Assembly: GCA_013415865.1 (NCBI GenBank) | Contig: CP058896.1 | Span: 636,921-700,920, forward strand | Direction of reading: 5' to 3' | From: Methanomassiliicoccales archaeon | GTDB lineage: Archaea; Thermoplasmatota; Thermoplasmata; Methanomassiliicoccales; UBA472 | DNA length: 64,000 bases | Shown here: in pieces, positions 8,521 through 17,681 of the stretch | Numbering within the stretch: the first letter of the stretch is position 1 | Layout of the letters: every line of letters starts with the position of its first letter | Program-made: the position numbers and the translations under genes | Notes under the pieces: generated by a model | What the model saw: only the letters and a program-made list of their open reading frames with translations | What the model was told of the DNA's origin: nothing | The model's database searches: none

Positions 8521-8836
8521 ACCTAGGATGTGAATTGGAAGCTCCCCTCTTTTTATCGCATATAAGAAAAGCATTTCATCGGATAGACATTGAGATGTCA
8601 GGGGAATGGGTGACATTTTTTGTAATTATCTATGGCCCCTGAACCCAAGGTGCGGGGGGAGGCCCTCGTAACATATGATAGCCAGCAATCTACTAACGAT
8701 AGTCAATCAAGGGGTTTTAGGTATAAACATTTTTAAATATATTTTTTAAATATAATATACTAATTATTTAAATACTATGATTCTTCTCAGCGTAATTTGA
8801 TATAAAACGCACAAAATATATCATAGATTGAGGTTA
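8521..8836. other. Intergenic region, very A/T-rich, with tRNA-end-like 12-mer (copy 1)
   Basis: The gap lies between the convergent GIY-YIG-like and NACHT genes. The first part has a C/T run (CTCCCCTCTTTTT, about 8542-8554) suited to termination. At 8651-8662 lies a G-rich 12-mer identical to the 3' end of the tRNA-Leu gene. The right half (about 8720-8830) is almost pure A/T. No coding frame or RNA gene is visible. Composition changes here from GC-richer genes on the left to A/T-rich genes on the right. Confidence 0.5.
8651..8662 (+). repeat. Candidate attachment-site remnant matching tRNA-Leu 3' end (copy 1)
   Basis: TGCGGGGGGAGG here is identical to 38473-38484, the 3' end of the tRNA-Leu gene next to the integrase stop codon, and in the same orientation. 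Allowing one mismatch the match extends four more bases to the left. A G-rich 12-mer in an A/T-rich gap, at the boundary where gene composition changes, fits a short attL, but a 12-bp match can also be chance. Confidence 0.35.
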
Positions 8837-11800
8837 TTAAACCAACCGGCCAAATAATTCTTCATCGGATATTTCAATATATTCTCCATTCAAGATGTAA
8901 ACATTTTCCATCGCTGAGTAGCAAAAATCAATAGTTAATTGATTTGATTTATTTTTTGCCGCGATTTCTTGAATCTTTGTTATACTGGCCTTTGACCCGA
9001 TTAATCCTAATCCCTCAATAGCACGGCGAAATGCACTGTCATTAAGCTGCGGATAAGATTCTATGAAATTCGAATACCATTCTTCATCCTTTTTCGATAT
9101 AAGCGCGTTCATAGCCCTAAGAGCTCGTTCGGTAACGATACCACCATTACTTACTACATTTTTCAAAGCAATCTCTTTTAAGATTACAAGAGAGGACTCC
9201 CCACCAATTTTTTCTAAGGACTCGATACACTGATGCTCCAAAAATAATCTATATCGTTCATCTTGAATGGTTGAAGCTAGAGTGAATTTTACCATTTCAA
9301 TTGCATATTCTTGGTCAAATATTGGGGCAATTTCAACTATATCTGATAAAGCATACATTTCCATGTGTGTACCTTTATTTGTTATCAATTCATTGAGAAT
9401 TGATTTTGCCTTTGTAACTTCGCCAATGATGCAAAATGTCTTTGAAACCCTCACAATGCTTCTATCTTGTTGACAGTAGTTTAATAAATCATTGAGAACG
9501 GGTAACATTTCGATAGCCTTACTATCCTCAATTTTTTCTAGGAGGATTTCGAAGGCAGGTTGAGATATATTTCCTAGGAAGTCTCGTTGTTTCGTAAGTT
9601 CTAGTAACATTCCTTTTTCCGCCAATACTTTAATTGCTTCCCGTTGAGCCCACCAAACATCGTCAATATGTCCAACAAGGTATTCTTTTATGGTCGGAGC
9701 TGGAAATCTTTGTAACCCATCCAATGCATAAGCCCTCACAAGTTGTTCTTTACTATCAAGCAACTTGATGAACACATCTTTTGGAACCCTCCCCTTTGAC
9801 TGAGAAAGTGCTTTCGCGCATTCTACAATGATGTTCTTGTCACTTTTCTTTTCGGTAACCTGTCCAATCAGGTAATCCACAACTTTATCATCCTTAAAAC
9901 TAGCCAATATTTCATTTGTATACATTCCATAAGTTTTGTCTTCCTGCATATCCTTCAAGCTCTCAACCAAGGACGGTACAATGCTTGCATCTCCGATTTC
10001 GATTAGAACTGTAGCTAAACCGCCATCTTTACTGGTTTTCTCAATATCTCCTTTTTCAAGATAAAATTCCAATAGAGCTTTTTTTAATCCATCTGTCATA
10101 TGGCCCGACCGTAGGACTATTAGGATTGCATCTTTACAATTTTGACTAGTAAACAAGTCAGGTTCTCTTTTCCAAATTTCGATAATTTTCAGATAGTCCC
10201 CTTCCTTATTGTGGGCTATAGAAAGAGCAATATTACCTGGAATAGTTTGGTCGAAGAATAACCTCCCATTGCCACTCAAATCGATATTCTGACTTAGTAA
10301 TTCCTGACCACGAGTCGAGCCGATGATATTCAGTTGTTTCAACGCCATCATTTTTACATCGGTATATTCACAATCCATGAATAACTTGTAAAATATTTCT
10401 TCGGAATAAGTTGATTGAAGTCTACGAAGGATGTTCATTGCTCTGAATCTAGTTATTGTGACAAGAGATGAACATTTCCTAGCCAATGATAATGAAATAC
10501 GGTGACAAATTTCATCATCGATATTATTCACCTCAACGGCACAACGCCCAGCTAAAAATAGGTGGCTCTTCTCAATATCGATAACATAAGTACCCCCGTC
10601 CTCTATACTCCCAGCAGCCAATTCAATGATTGGAGTCCAATAAATCTTGCTGATTTTCGTTGATAAAATTGTCAATTTTGATGAATACTTATTTGCAAAT
10701 GCTTCACTGGCAAAATAATCTAAGAAAATTCTATGACAAAATGAAATGGAATTGTTTTCGTAATTGACCAAACCGATTAGGGAAAGGTCTTCAAGAATAC
10801 CCCTCTTATCAACATCAGCAGGAATCGAACACCCATCCTTTAACTCCTTGATTAATGGAATTAACACCTTATCGATTTCTGAACTGGATAGAGTTACTCC
10901 TTTCTCCCCATCAATTATTTCATAGGCAAGTTCAGCTAGAATCCTTTTTCTAATATCCCATTCAATTGTGTTCGATGCTCTGCTATCTTTGCCTTTTTCC
11001 CACAATTTCATGAGTTCAATAATTCTCTGAATCGTCTTTCTTCGGGATGATGGGAGATATTTATCTTCTTTAAAGATTAAAGCCAAGAATGTAAGTATTA
11101 ATGTGTTATGCGCATCTTTACCAATTCCACATCTCGCCATCTCATTATAGAATGAATATTTTTCAGCTCCAAAATATAGACCCGAAATCTCTAGAACCAC
11201 CTCATCGTCAAGAGGTTCTATGATAAATGTCGATGCATTGTGTAGGAAGGGTGGCCTAGAATCTCGTGAAGATATTATAAAACGGCTGTTGCCCACTTCC
11301 GAAATAGCTTCGATTTCGTGAATTGCGTCTATAACATACTTTTCTTCTATCTCATCGAATCCATCAAACAAGAAAAGGAACATATTTTTATTCAGCATCT
11401 CGGAAAATCTAGCATCCGATGGCGTCATCCCATATTTTTCTAATGAATTTTTTATTAATGACCTTATGTTAAGATTTAATCCATATCGCCTGAGCTGAAT
11501 ATATACGGGAATTAATGGTGACTGGCCGCGAAGACATTCTGTTGATTTTTGATAGGCTAAATATCTTAGGGTTGTTGATTTACCAATACCAGATGGTCCA
11601 ATTATGATTCTAATTTTTCCATAATCCTTGTTGATAAGGTCCAATAGACTTATCTTTTCAGTATTATCTTTGATACCCCCTTCCAGACCTTTCCTTCGGA
11701 ATTGTAACATTTTTTCTGGTGGGTACTGCTCAATATTCTGACCAATTCCTGATTCCATTTCAAAAGGGACTTGCCAATCAAATAAGTCTTCGTTTATCTT

Positions 11801-12388
11801 TTTAAGATACGATAAAAAATCTGATAATTGTAGTTTTAAAAAGGAAGCATCATCTCCAGCATACATCATTCCCAGTGATTCTTTGAGATTAATTGTTTGG
11901 ATTATTTCCGCATGCTTTTTTGTCGTTTGAATATCTTTACTCAAAATGTGTATTAAAATTTCAGATTTAATATCTAAATCCTCCATTGTTTCAGCAAAAA
12001 AGATTGGTTCGTTGACATCATTGACCATCAGACTTTTCCCGTTAGTCATGACAATAAAATTTACGCCGACGCCGATGGCATAAGATGTCATTTGTTTTAG
12101 ATGATTGTCTAACTTTTCTTCAGGACCTTTGCTTTCAACAACAAATTTCGGTTTATCGGTCGTCCCATTACATACAACATAATCAGGCTTTTGACTTTTA
12201 GGCAACTTATCAGAAGAAAAACTTCTGCGACCATAATTAATTTTAAAGACTGGGTATTCTTTCTCAGGTTTAATATCTTCTCGAGAGTATCCCAACAATT
12301 CTGTTAAGAGGGGAATGATGAAGTTCTGACTCACTTCCGCTTCATTGGCGTAAGTCAGCGTGCCAAAAGTATCAAAGATTTTACCCAT
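8837..12388 (-). CDS. PD-(D/E)XK nuclease-NACHT NTPase-HEAT repeat immune-type protein (copy 1)
   Basis: An 1183-aa three-part protein. Residues 15-130 resemble the N-terminal nuclease domain of type I restriction R subunits, with catalytic D69 (KPDYVV) and E85-x-K87 (FVVESKG). Residues 260-480 form a NACHT-like STAND NTPase with Walker A GPSGIGKST (264-272), Walker B FLFLFDGFDEIEE (337-349) and FIISSRDS. From about 640 onward there are many HEAT-like helical repeats (for example SIVPSLVESLKD, DKVVDYLIGQV), the usual sensor region. This layout matches bacterial NACHT/Avs-type antiviral proteins, in which target binding by repeats triggers NTPase assembly and nuclease attack. It is transcribed divergently from the helicase gene over a 178-bp gap. 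The gene is A/T-rich compared with the core genes, suggesting transfer. Confidence 0.82.
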   Translation of the reverse strand: MGKIFDTFGTLTYANEAEVSQNFIIPLLTELLGYSREDIKPEKEYPVFKINYGRRSFSSDKLPKSQKPDYVVCNGTTDKPKFVVESKGPEEKLDNHLKQMTSYAIGVGVNFIVMTNGKSLMVNDVNEPIFFAETMEDLDIKSEILIHILSKDIQTTKKHAEIIQTINLKESLGMMYAGDDASFLKLQLSDFLSYLKKINEDLFDWQVPFEMESGIGQNIEQYPPEKMLQFRRKGLEGGIKDNTEKISLLDLINKDYGKIRIIIGPSGIGKSTTLRYLAYQKSTECLRGQSPLIPVYIQLRRYGLNLNIRSLIKNSLEKYGMTPSDARFSEMLNKNMFLFLFDGFDEIEEKYVIDAIHEIEAISEVGNSRFIISSRDSRPPFLHNASTFIIEPLDDEVVLEISGLYFGAEKYSFYNEMARCGIGKDAHNTLILTFLALIFKEDKYLPSSRRKTIQRIIELMKLWEKGKDSRASNTIEWDIRKRILAELAYEIIDGEKGVTLSSSEIDKVLIPLIKELKDGCSIPADVDKRGILEDLSLIGLVNYENNSISFCHRIFLDYFASEAFANKYSSKLTILSTKISKIYWTPIIELAAGSIEDGGTYVIDIEKSHLFLAGRCAVEVNNIDDEICHRISLSLARKCSSLVTITRFRAMNILRRLQSTYSEEIFYKLFMDCEYTDVKMMALKQLNIIGSTRGQELLSQNIDLSGNGRLFFDQTIPGNIALSIAHNKEGDYLKIIEIWKREPDLFTSQNCKDAILIVLRSGHMTDGLKKALLEFYLEKGDIEKTSKDGGLATVLIEIGDASIVPSLVESLKDMQEDKTYGMYTNEILASFKDDKVVDYLIGQVTEKKSDKNIIVECAKALSQSKGRVPKDVFIKLLDSKEQLVRAYALDGLQRFPAPTIKEYLVGHIDDVWWAQREAIKVLAEKGMLLELTKQRDFLGNISQPAFEILLEKIEDSKAIEMLPVLNDLLNYCQQDRSIVRVSKTFCIIGEVTKAKSILNELITNKGTHMEMYALSDIVEIAPIFDQEYAIEMVKFTLASTIQDERYRLFLEHQCIESLEKIGGESSLVILKEIALKNVVSNGGIVTERALRAMNALISKKDEEWYSNFIESYPQLNDSAFRRAIEGLGLIGSKASITKIQEIAAKNKSNQLTIDFCYSAMENVYILNGEYIEISDEELFGRLV

Positions 12389-12566
12389 TGAATATGGGCA
12401 TGGTTTCTTGAATTAAAATTAATGTGTGGAAATTTTCAATTTAATTGTCAAACGAATGAACAAAATGTTACCGACATAGTCGAATAATTTATGTTGTTTA
12501 AACCGACCAATAATCGATGGGTTAGATTTATTGATAATGAAATATCTACAACCCCTGGCGATTTGA

Positions 12567-15500
12567 TTGGCGGGGGAAGAGTTAATCAAGGATGTCAAGG
12601 AAATTTATCATAAGCTTATTCGTCGGGAATACTCCAAATATGAGCAATCCAAGACGATTAAGAGCGTTTCCCTTCAAACCAAAGACTTTGATGAATTGGG
12701 CATCCATCCAGATTTTCTGGAATACCTTGTTGATAATGGCTATTTAATTAAGCTTGGAGATGGTGAATATCGAACCCTCCTGATGGATGTCGTTTTCCGC
12801 TCGGCGGATGTGCGAGTAAAATATGGTGGAACAAAATATGTGCTGGAATCCGAGTTGAAGCTAAAGGTTCGTCCAATTTTGAGGCATGATTATATAAAAT
12901 TTGAAAGAGAAGATAAAGAGCTTCGAGAGCTTAAGGAATCGATAACAAGAAAGCTGGGCAATAGTAAGCTAACTGAAAATTTTCTCATGGCCTTGAGTCG
13001 GTCTGGGGTAATTGGATTATCAAAATATCAATATCAATCAATAATCAGCATTCTTAATAGTGACAAAGATGTTGTGGTCTCTGCTCCAACGGCATTTGGC
13101 AAGACCTATACATTTGTTATCCCAATGCTTGTAGAATGCCTCAAAGCGGATATTGAGGGGGCTAATGGTTCAACAGCTGTAATTTTCTACCCTCGAAAAT
13201 CACTTGGCTCCGACCAGATGGGCAAGTTGATTAAATTGGTGGATAACATTAACACATGTTGTGGAACGAAGATAACCATTGGTATCGATGAGGGAGACAC
13301 AAAGAAACGGGCAGAAATTAGAGATGGAGAAATTTTTCGAGGAATTAAGTGCCCCCACCACGATGAACAAACATTATCGTTTCTTGACAAGCGTGTTTAT
13401 TGCCCAAAAGGTCATCATTATCTTGATTTCATTAATTCTTCAAAGGATAGTTTTAAAACCAATCCACCCAGCATTGTTATTACTAACATCTACTCGTACC
13501 CATACAGATTATCAAATACGGCAAACTGGACCAACGGCTATCTTAATAAGGACATCAAATTTTTCATATTCGATGAAATCCACGCATATCGGGGTATTGT
13601 CGCTGGAATGCTGAAGTATTTTATAGGAATCCTTAGGAGTCTAGTTGCACCTAACGCGAGGGTTGTTCTTTCTTCTGCAACAATCCCTCACTTAGAGGAC
13701 TTTGTTACTGAGATAACATCAAAAAAATTAGACAACATGCTCGACTTGGTTTATAAGGAGAGTCGATATGGTCGAGATTCGGAGAAGTTGGAACTTTATC
13801 TCCTGGTGGGTATTAATCCATACACCTCTTGGGAAACCTACACCCACGAATTAGCTATCTACCTATCTTCAGTGAATAGGTTGAGAGAAAATAAGAACCT
13901 CCAGAGTTTGATTTTCATTGACAGCGTAAAAAATATCAACCGAGTCTATGGGCAGGCGAGGGAAGCTATCAAACTCGGTGACCCGAAAGACCATTTCAAT
14001 TCAGCAATTGATGTGAGACACCCTTATTCTTATTGGGCATATAACGACAAGTTTAAAGTCAATCCAGAAGAGATTGATACAAGTAAAGAACTGCTGGAAT
14101 TGAGAAAGGAAATAGATTCTAATCTAAGCTATCACTATTCTCAGAGGCCGGACCGCTTCGAAATCGAAGAGAAAATTAAGAAAGGAAATATCGATGTTGT
14201 ATTCACTACATCGACTCTTGAACTCGGGGTGGATTATGATAATGTCTCTGTTGTGGTGAATGCGGGAATACCATTTAGCTTAGAGAGCATTGTCCAGCGT
14301 GTTGGTAGGGCAGGAAGGAAAGAAAGTACAACGCTGAATACTTCGTTATCTATTGTAGTTGTGAAGAACAATCCGCTCCAATATTTTTACCTGTATAAGG
14401 GCATCGATTTCCTCATCGACCCTGACATGATGCAGAAGATACCAGTCTCGTTCAACAACCAGTTTGTCATACTTTATTCCTCGATGCTGTATTCAGTAGC
14501 CACATTTGCAAAGCAAGGAGGCGATGTTAAGGGTAATGTTAACACGCTCCGGTCCATCATTGATTATATCGATAAAAACGAGACCAGGATTAGAGCGGAA
14601 CTGGGTATGCGGGTAGACTTCTCTAAAATAAGAGAAAACACAAAGAAAATTATTGAGATATTGGGTAGAGATGATATTGATGACAAGTGCAAAGAAGTGC
14701 AGTCGTATTTGAATTCCTTGTGGTTGAAGGATTCTTTGCTAGAAATCGACCAAGACATTGGGCGTATAGTTGAGATGGTTGAATCCAGCATGGAAAGAGT
14801 AGCTACAAGAGAAAGAGAGCACTTTCAAAAACATCTATCCTCGATTAAGGACCTTAGAAAACATATATTAGACGAAACCATCGAATTGGATGAACTGGAA
14901 GTTATTTTGTGTAATCTGCAAAACGAGGTAGACCAAACAAAAAATATGATTAGGTCGCAGCAGCACCCACTTATTGAGAGCAAGAAAGAGTTGCAAGACC
15001 TTTCCCAATCACTGTTCGATGCTGCTGAGGGGGCTGGAAAAACCACCGCCACCAAAGGTAAGCTTACCAAAGAGCAGTATGGTATATTCTCGCGCGCCTG
15101 TGAAATTCATAAAAGTATGAGCGACCACATTATCAAGCTCATAGAAACTCTGGTTGGAGTCAAATTCATGGGCACTCAGTTCATGGACCAATTGATTTTC
15201 ATTAAACCAATGCATCAATCTGGAAATGGGGAGGAGGAATTCCTGACCAATGTTGTTGAGCGCATACCCCCCTTTGAACTAGCCAATGTCCCATTTGAAT
15301 CTAAAGAAGCTCGAGAATTGACTAACGCTGTGGGCGCTCGGCATGTATGGTTCCCCAAGCCAAAATATCGATACATTTTGACTCCAGACGCAGTTCCAAG
15401 GCTAATAACCAACCTTGACACCAACGGTTTATCAGGTGGGGTCGCCTCTAAAATGGGAAGCCTGATGGTCCCTGAGTCCATAGAGCTTATTGATGTTTCT

Positions 15501-15755
15501 GCATTGGATAAACCTCTCATTATTAGGGTTGGTACCCGTCAGGGACCGCCTCTCTACATAAAATATGGTTCTGATTCCTTCTCCGGCTCCAAAGTACGGG
15601 GGCAATATCCCATACCAAGGAATATCAGGAGCATGTATCAAGAGTGGAAGTTGAAAAATTATAATTTGGTCAAGGAGGCTACCCTCGCTGAAATCGAGCT
15701 GATGGATGAGAGGATAATCAACCAAGACAATAACAGATGGGGTCTTCATAAATGA
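12567..15755 (+). CDS. Truncated DrmA-like helicase (copy 1, cut by duplication joint)
   Basis: This copy encodes residues 1-1059 of the 1589-aa helicase described at 25657, then HK and a stop created by the joint (CTT CAT AAA TGA). The superfamily 2 core is complete: APTAFGKT (173-180), DEIH (336-339), SSATIP (369-374), TSTLELGVD (548-556) and QRVGRAGR (577-584). So is the long coiled coil at about 740-820. The DUF1998/MZB-type Cys cluster and the PLD-type nuclease motif are lost, as is coupling to the methyltransferase. The start is TTG at 12567, because an in-frame TGA lies immediately upstream and no ATG occurs for about 70 codons. If translated, it would be a helicase with no nuclease domain and might interfere with or titrate the full system. 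Confidence 0.85.
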   Translation: MAGEELIKDVKEIYHKLIRREYSKYEQSKTIKSVSLQTKDFDELGIHPDFLEYLVDNGYLIKLGDGEYRTLLMDVVFRSADVRVKYGGTKYVLESELKLKVRPILRHDYIKFEREDKELRELKESITRKLGNSKLTENFLMALSRSGVIGLSKYQYQSIISILNSDKDVVVSAPTAFGKTYTFVIPMLVECLKADIEGANGSTAVIFYPRKSLGSDQMGKLIKLVDNINTCCGTKITIGIDEGDTKKRAEIRDGEIFRGIKCPHHDEQTLSFLDKRVYCPKGHHYLDFINSSKDSFKTNPPSIVITNIYSYPYRLSNTANWTNGYLNKDIKFFIFDEIHAYRGIVAGMLKYFIGILRSLVAPNARVVLSSATIPHLEDFVTEITSKKLDNMLDLVYKESRYGRDSEKLELYLLVGINPYTSWETYTHELAIYLSSVNRLRENKNLQSLIFIDSVKNINRVYGQAREAIKLGDPKDHFNSAIDVRHPYSYWAYNDKFKVNPEEIDTSKELLELRKEIDSNLSYHYSQRPDRFEIEEKIKKGNIDVVFTTSTLELGVDYDNVSVVVNAGIPFSLESIVQRVGRAGRKESTTLNTSLSIVVVKNNPLQYFYLYKGIDFLIDPDMMQKIPVSFNNQFVILYSSMLYSVATFAKQGGDVKGNVNTLRSIIDYIDKNETRIRAELGMRVDFSKIRENTKKIIEILGRDDIDDKCKEVQSYLNSLWLKDSLLEIDQDIGRIVEMVESSMERVATREREHFQKHLSSIKDLRKHILDETIELDELEVILCNLQNEVDQTKNMIRSQQHPLIESKKELQDLSQSLFDAAEGAGKTTATKGKLTKEQYGIFSRACEIHKSMSDHIIKLIETLVGVKFMGTQFMDQLIFIKPMHQSGNGEEEFLTNVVERIPPFELANVPFESKEARELTNAVGARHVWFPKPKYRYILTPDAVPRLITNLDTNGLSGGVASKMGSLMVPESIELIDVSALDKPLIIRVGTRQGPPLYIKYGSDSFSGSKVRGQYPIPRNIRSMYQEWKLKNYNLVKEATLAEIELMDERIINQDNNRWGLHK

Positions 15756-16840
15756 TACCCTCTCTGCCTCAACAGTAAATATATCAAGAGCGGGCCTCCG
15801 AGGAGTGCGGTGATAGCACCTACCGGCAGCATTACCGGGGCCGCAGCTGTCCTTGCGATAATGTCAGCGAAGAGCATCAAGCATGAACCACCTAGAGCCG
15901 ATGCGGGAAGCAGATACCTCTCCTCTGAGCCTATGACAAGCCGTGCAATGTGAGGGGCAAGAAGGCATATGAACCCTATCGCCCCGGTAAATGATACGAT
16001 TACAGCGGTCGAAAGACAGGCCGCCATTATTATAATCGTCCGGACTCTTTCGACTTCGACTCCCAGACCCTTGGCCGAGTCGTCGCCCATCTTGATTATT
16101 GATATATCTTTGGCGAAGAACAGAACGATCAGTATGAATATTGTGAGAGTGGCAAAGACATAAGGAAGTTGCCACCATGCGGAACGGGCAAGATCGCCGA
16201 CCATCCAAAAGACCGTTGATTTCATTGCATCAGCCTCTGCAAAGAACTGCAACAAGGTGTTAGATGCACTGAAGATATACGCCATGGCCACACCACACAA
16301 TATCATCGTCTCTGGGGACATACCGATCCGCCTAGAGGCGAGCAATATTACAAAAGCTGGTATAAGTGAAAAGAGAAAGGCATTGCCTATGACCAATAGA
16401 CTGCCCTCGAACAGCCCGTGCCCCAATATGATACCGATGGCGGCACCGAAACCAGCGCTTGCCGAAACGCCAAGGGTATAGGGTGTGGCCAATGGGTTGT
16501 GCAGTATTCCCTGGGTTGAGCATCCAGCTATTGCCAGGATTGCTCCGGCAGCAACTGCCATCAAAGTTCGTGGCAATCTTAACTGCCAGACAACAGTATT
16601 GGCCAGCCAACTGACATCAAATAGGTCGGGTAGAAACCTGTCAAAGATTGCTGCATAAGCTTCGAACACAGATATGCCAGCTGAACCAATGGACAATGAT
16701 ACGCCCATCAATAAGAGCATAAGAACAAAGCAACCACCCATGAATATCATTTTACGGTAACGGATCAGACGCAATTTTTCCCGCTCGACCTTCTCAGAAC
16801 TCTGCTGAAGATCAGGAGCTATATTCACTTCTTCCACCAA
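15746..16840 (-). CDS. FecCD/BtuC-type ABC transporter permease (copy 2)
   Basis: Identical to the 364-aa permease at 2656-3750 and complete, because the repeat begins one base before its stop codon. Unlike copy 1 it is followed not by the second methyltransferase but by the antisense 3' end of the truncated helicase, with which its last codons overlap (15746-15755). Transcripts of the two genes therefore converge here, and the coupled downstream methyltransferase is missing from this operon copy. Confidence 0.9.
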   Translation of the reverse strand: MVEEVNIAPDLQQSSEKVEREKLRLIRYRKMIFMGGCFVLMLLLMGVSLSIGSAGISVFEAYAAIFDRFLPDLFDVSWLANTVVWQLRLPRTLMAVAAGAILAIAGCSTQGILHNPLATPYTLGVSASAGFGAAIGIILGHGLFEGSLLVIGNAFLFSLIPAFVILLASRRIGMSPETMILCGVAMAYIFSASNTLLQFFAEADAMKSTVFWMVGDLARSAWWQLPYVFATLTIFILIVLFFAKDISIIKMGDDSAKGLGVEVERVRTIIIMAACLSTAVIVSFTGAIGFICLLAPHIARLVIGSEERYLLPASALGGSCLMLFADIIARTAAAPVMLPVGAITALLGGPLLIYLLLRQRGYHL

Positions 16841-17616
16841 ACTACCCCAACCTTTCTTGTTCGCTCTAGGTAGAATCCACCATCTTTCTGAATCATCACG
16901 GCCTCTAGATGTTTATAGAGTGCCGTCTTTCTTTCATCCGGGATATTATAAAACCAAGCCAGATCGTTTGTTGCCTTGTCGATAGATTCGTAAAAGGCCA
17001 TAGTCTTATGATGAAGAATCTGAACGTTTGCCTCGATGCCCAGCTCATATAGTGCGTTAAAGAGGATCGTGTGCTCGCTCAGGCCGGTAGTAACATTGCG
17101 ACCGTAAATTGCCCTTTGCACGTCCTCAGGGATACGCTGCTCTGCGGGAACGAAGATGTATACAGACCTCAACGAGGCCTCATCCATTTTCTTTAACTGT
17201 TCAGAGAGATCGCTCATGAACATGCTATATGACGCAAGAACAAGCTCATGCGGAACCAGGTCCTCGCCGACAATAATATCCTCCCACCGCTTGGCCAACA
17301 GATGGATGTTGTTAATCCCCTGCCTAGCACAATCGGTCATTAGCCTTGATCTCATAGTAGCGGAAGGTTCCACTGCCGTCAAAAGTTCGCATCGTTTTGC
17401 CAATGGTATCGTCAATCTTCCTCTTCCTGGACCGATCTCAATTATCGACCGATGGCCATGTCCGACCAGATCAAGCTGGGCATCATTAAGTCCAGATAGT
17501 TGCCCATCATCAACCTTCCATGCCAACCCATCCCATAGCTTAATATCACGCAACCTTGTCCTTCCTGTACTCTGCATGTCTAACTCCCATAGCTGGTCCC
17601 AATCCACGATTCCCAT
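16825..17616 (-). CDS. Class I SAM-dependent methyltransferase in uptake operon (copy 2)
   Basis: Identical to the 263-aa protein at 3735-4526, with the same GPGRGRLTIPLA SAM-binding segment and the same 16-bp overlap with the permease start. In this copy it is the only methyltransferase of the operon. If the two methyltransferases act in sequence, dosage of the first step would be doubled relative to the second. Confidence 0.7.
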   Translation of the reverse strand: MGIVDWDQLWELDMQSTGRTRLRDIKLWDGLAWKVDDGQLSGLNDAQLDLVGHGHRSIIEIGPGRGRLTIPLAKRCELLTAVEPSATMRSRLMTDCARQGINNIHLLAKRWEDIIVGEDLVPHELVLASYSMFMSDLSEQLKKMDEASLRSVYIFVPAEQRIPEDVQRAIYGRNVTTGLSEHTILFNALYELGIEANVQILHHKTMAFYESIDKATNDLAWFYNIPDERKTALYKHLEAVMIQKDGGFYLERTRKVGVVWWKK

Positions 17617-17681
17617 TGATGTATCCCCTCCGATCGATCATGGCTAAAAGAAAAAAGATTGGAAAGCGTTTTGGAAGCGCA

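Larger units (their letters stand above)
2655..15744. repeat. 13,090-bp direct tandem repeat, copy 1 (left)
   Basis: Positions 2655-15744 recur at 15745-28834 with a constant offset of 13,090 bp. Every predicted protein in one copy has the same length and sequence in the other, and I saw no base difference in the lines I compared. The left outer flank reads CAATTTTCATAAATG, the central junction GGTCTTCATAAATG and the right outer flank GGTCTTAACTTC. Only TT (2655-2656, 15745-15746, 28835-28836) is shared by all three, so the novel joint has 2 bp of microhomology and no flanking insertion sequence. The unit starts one base before the permease stop codon and ends inside the helicase gene. Confidence 0.95.
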
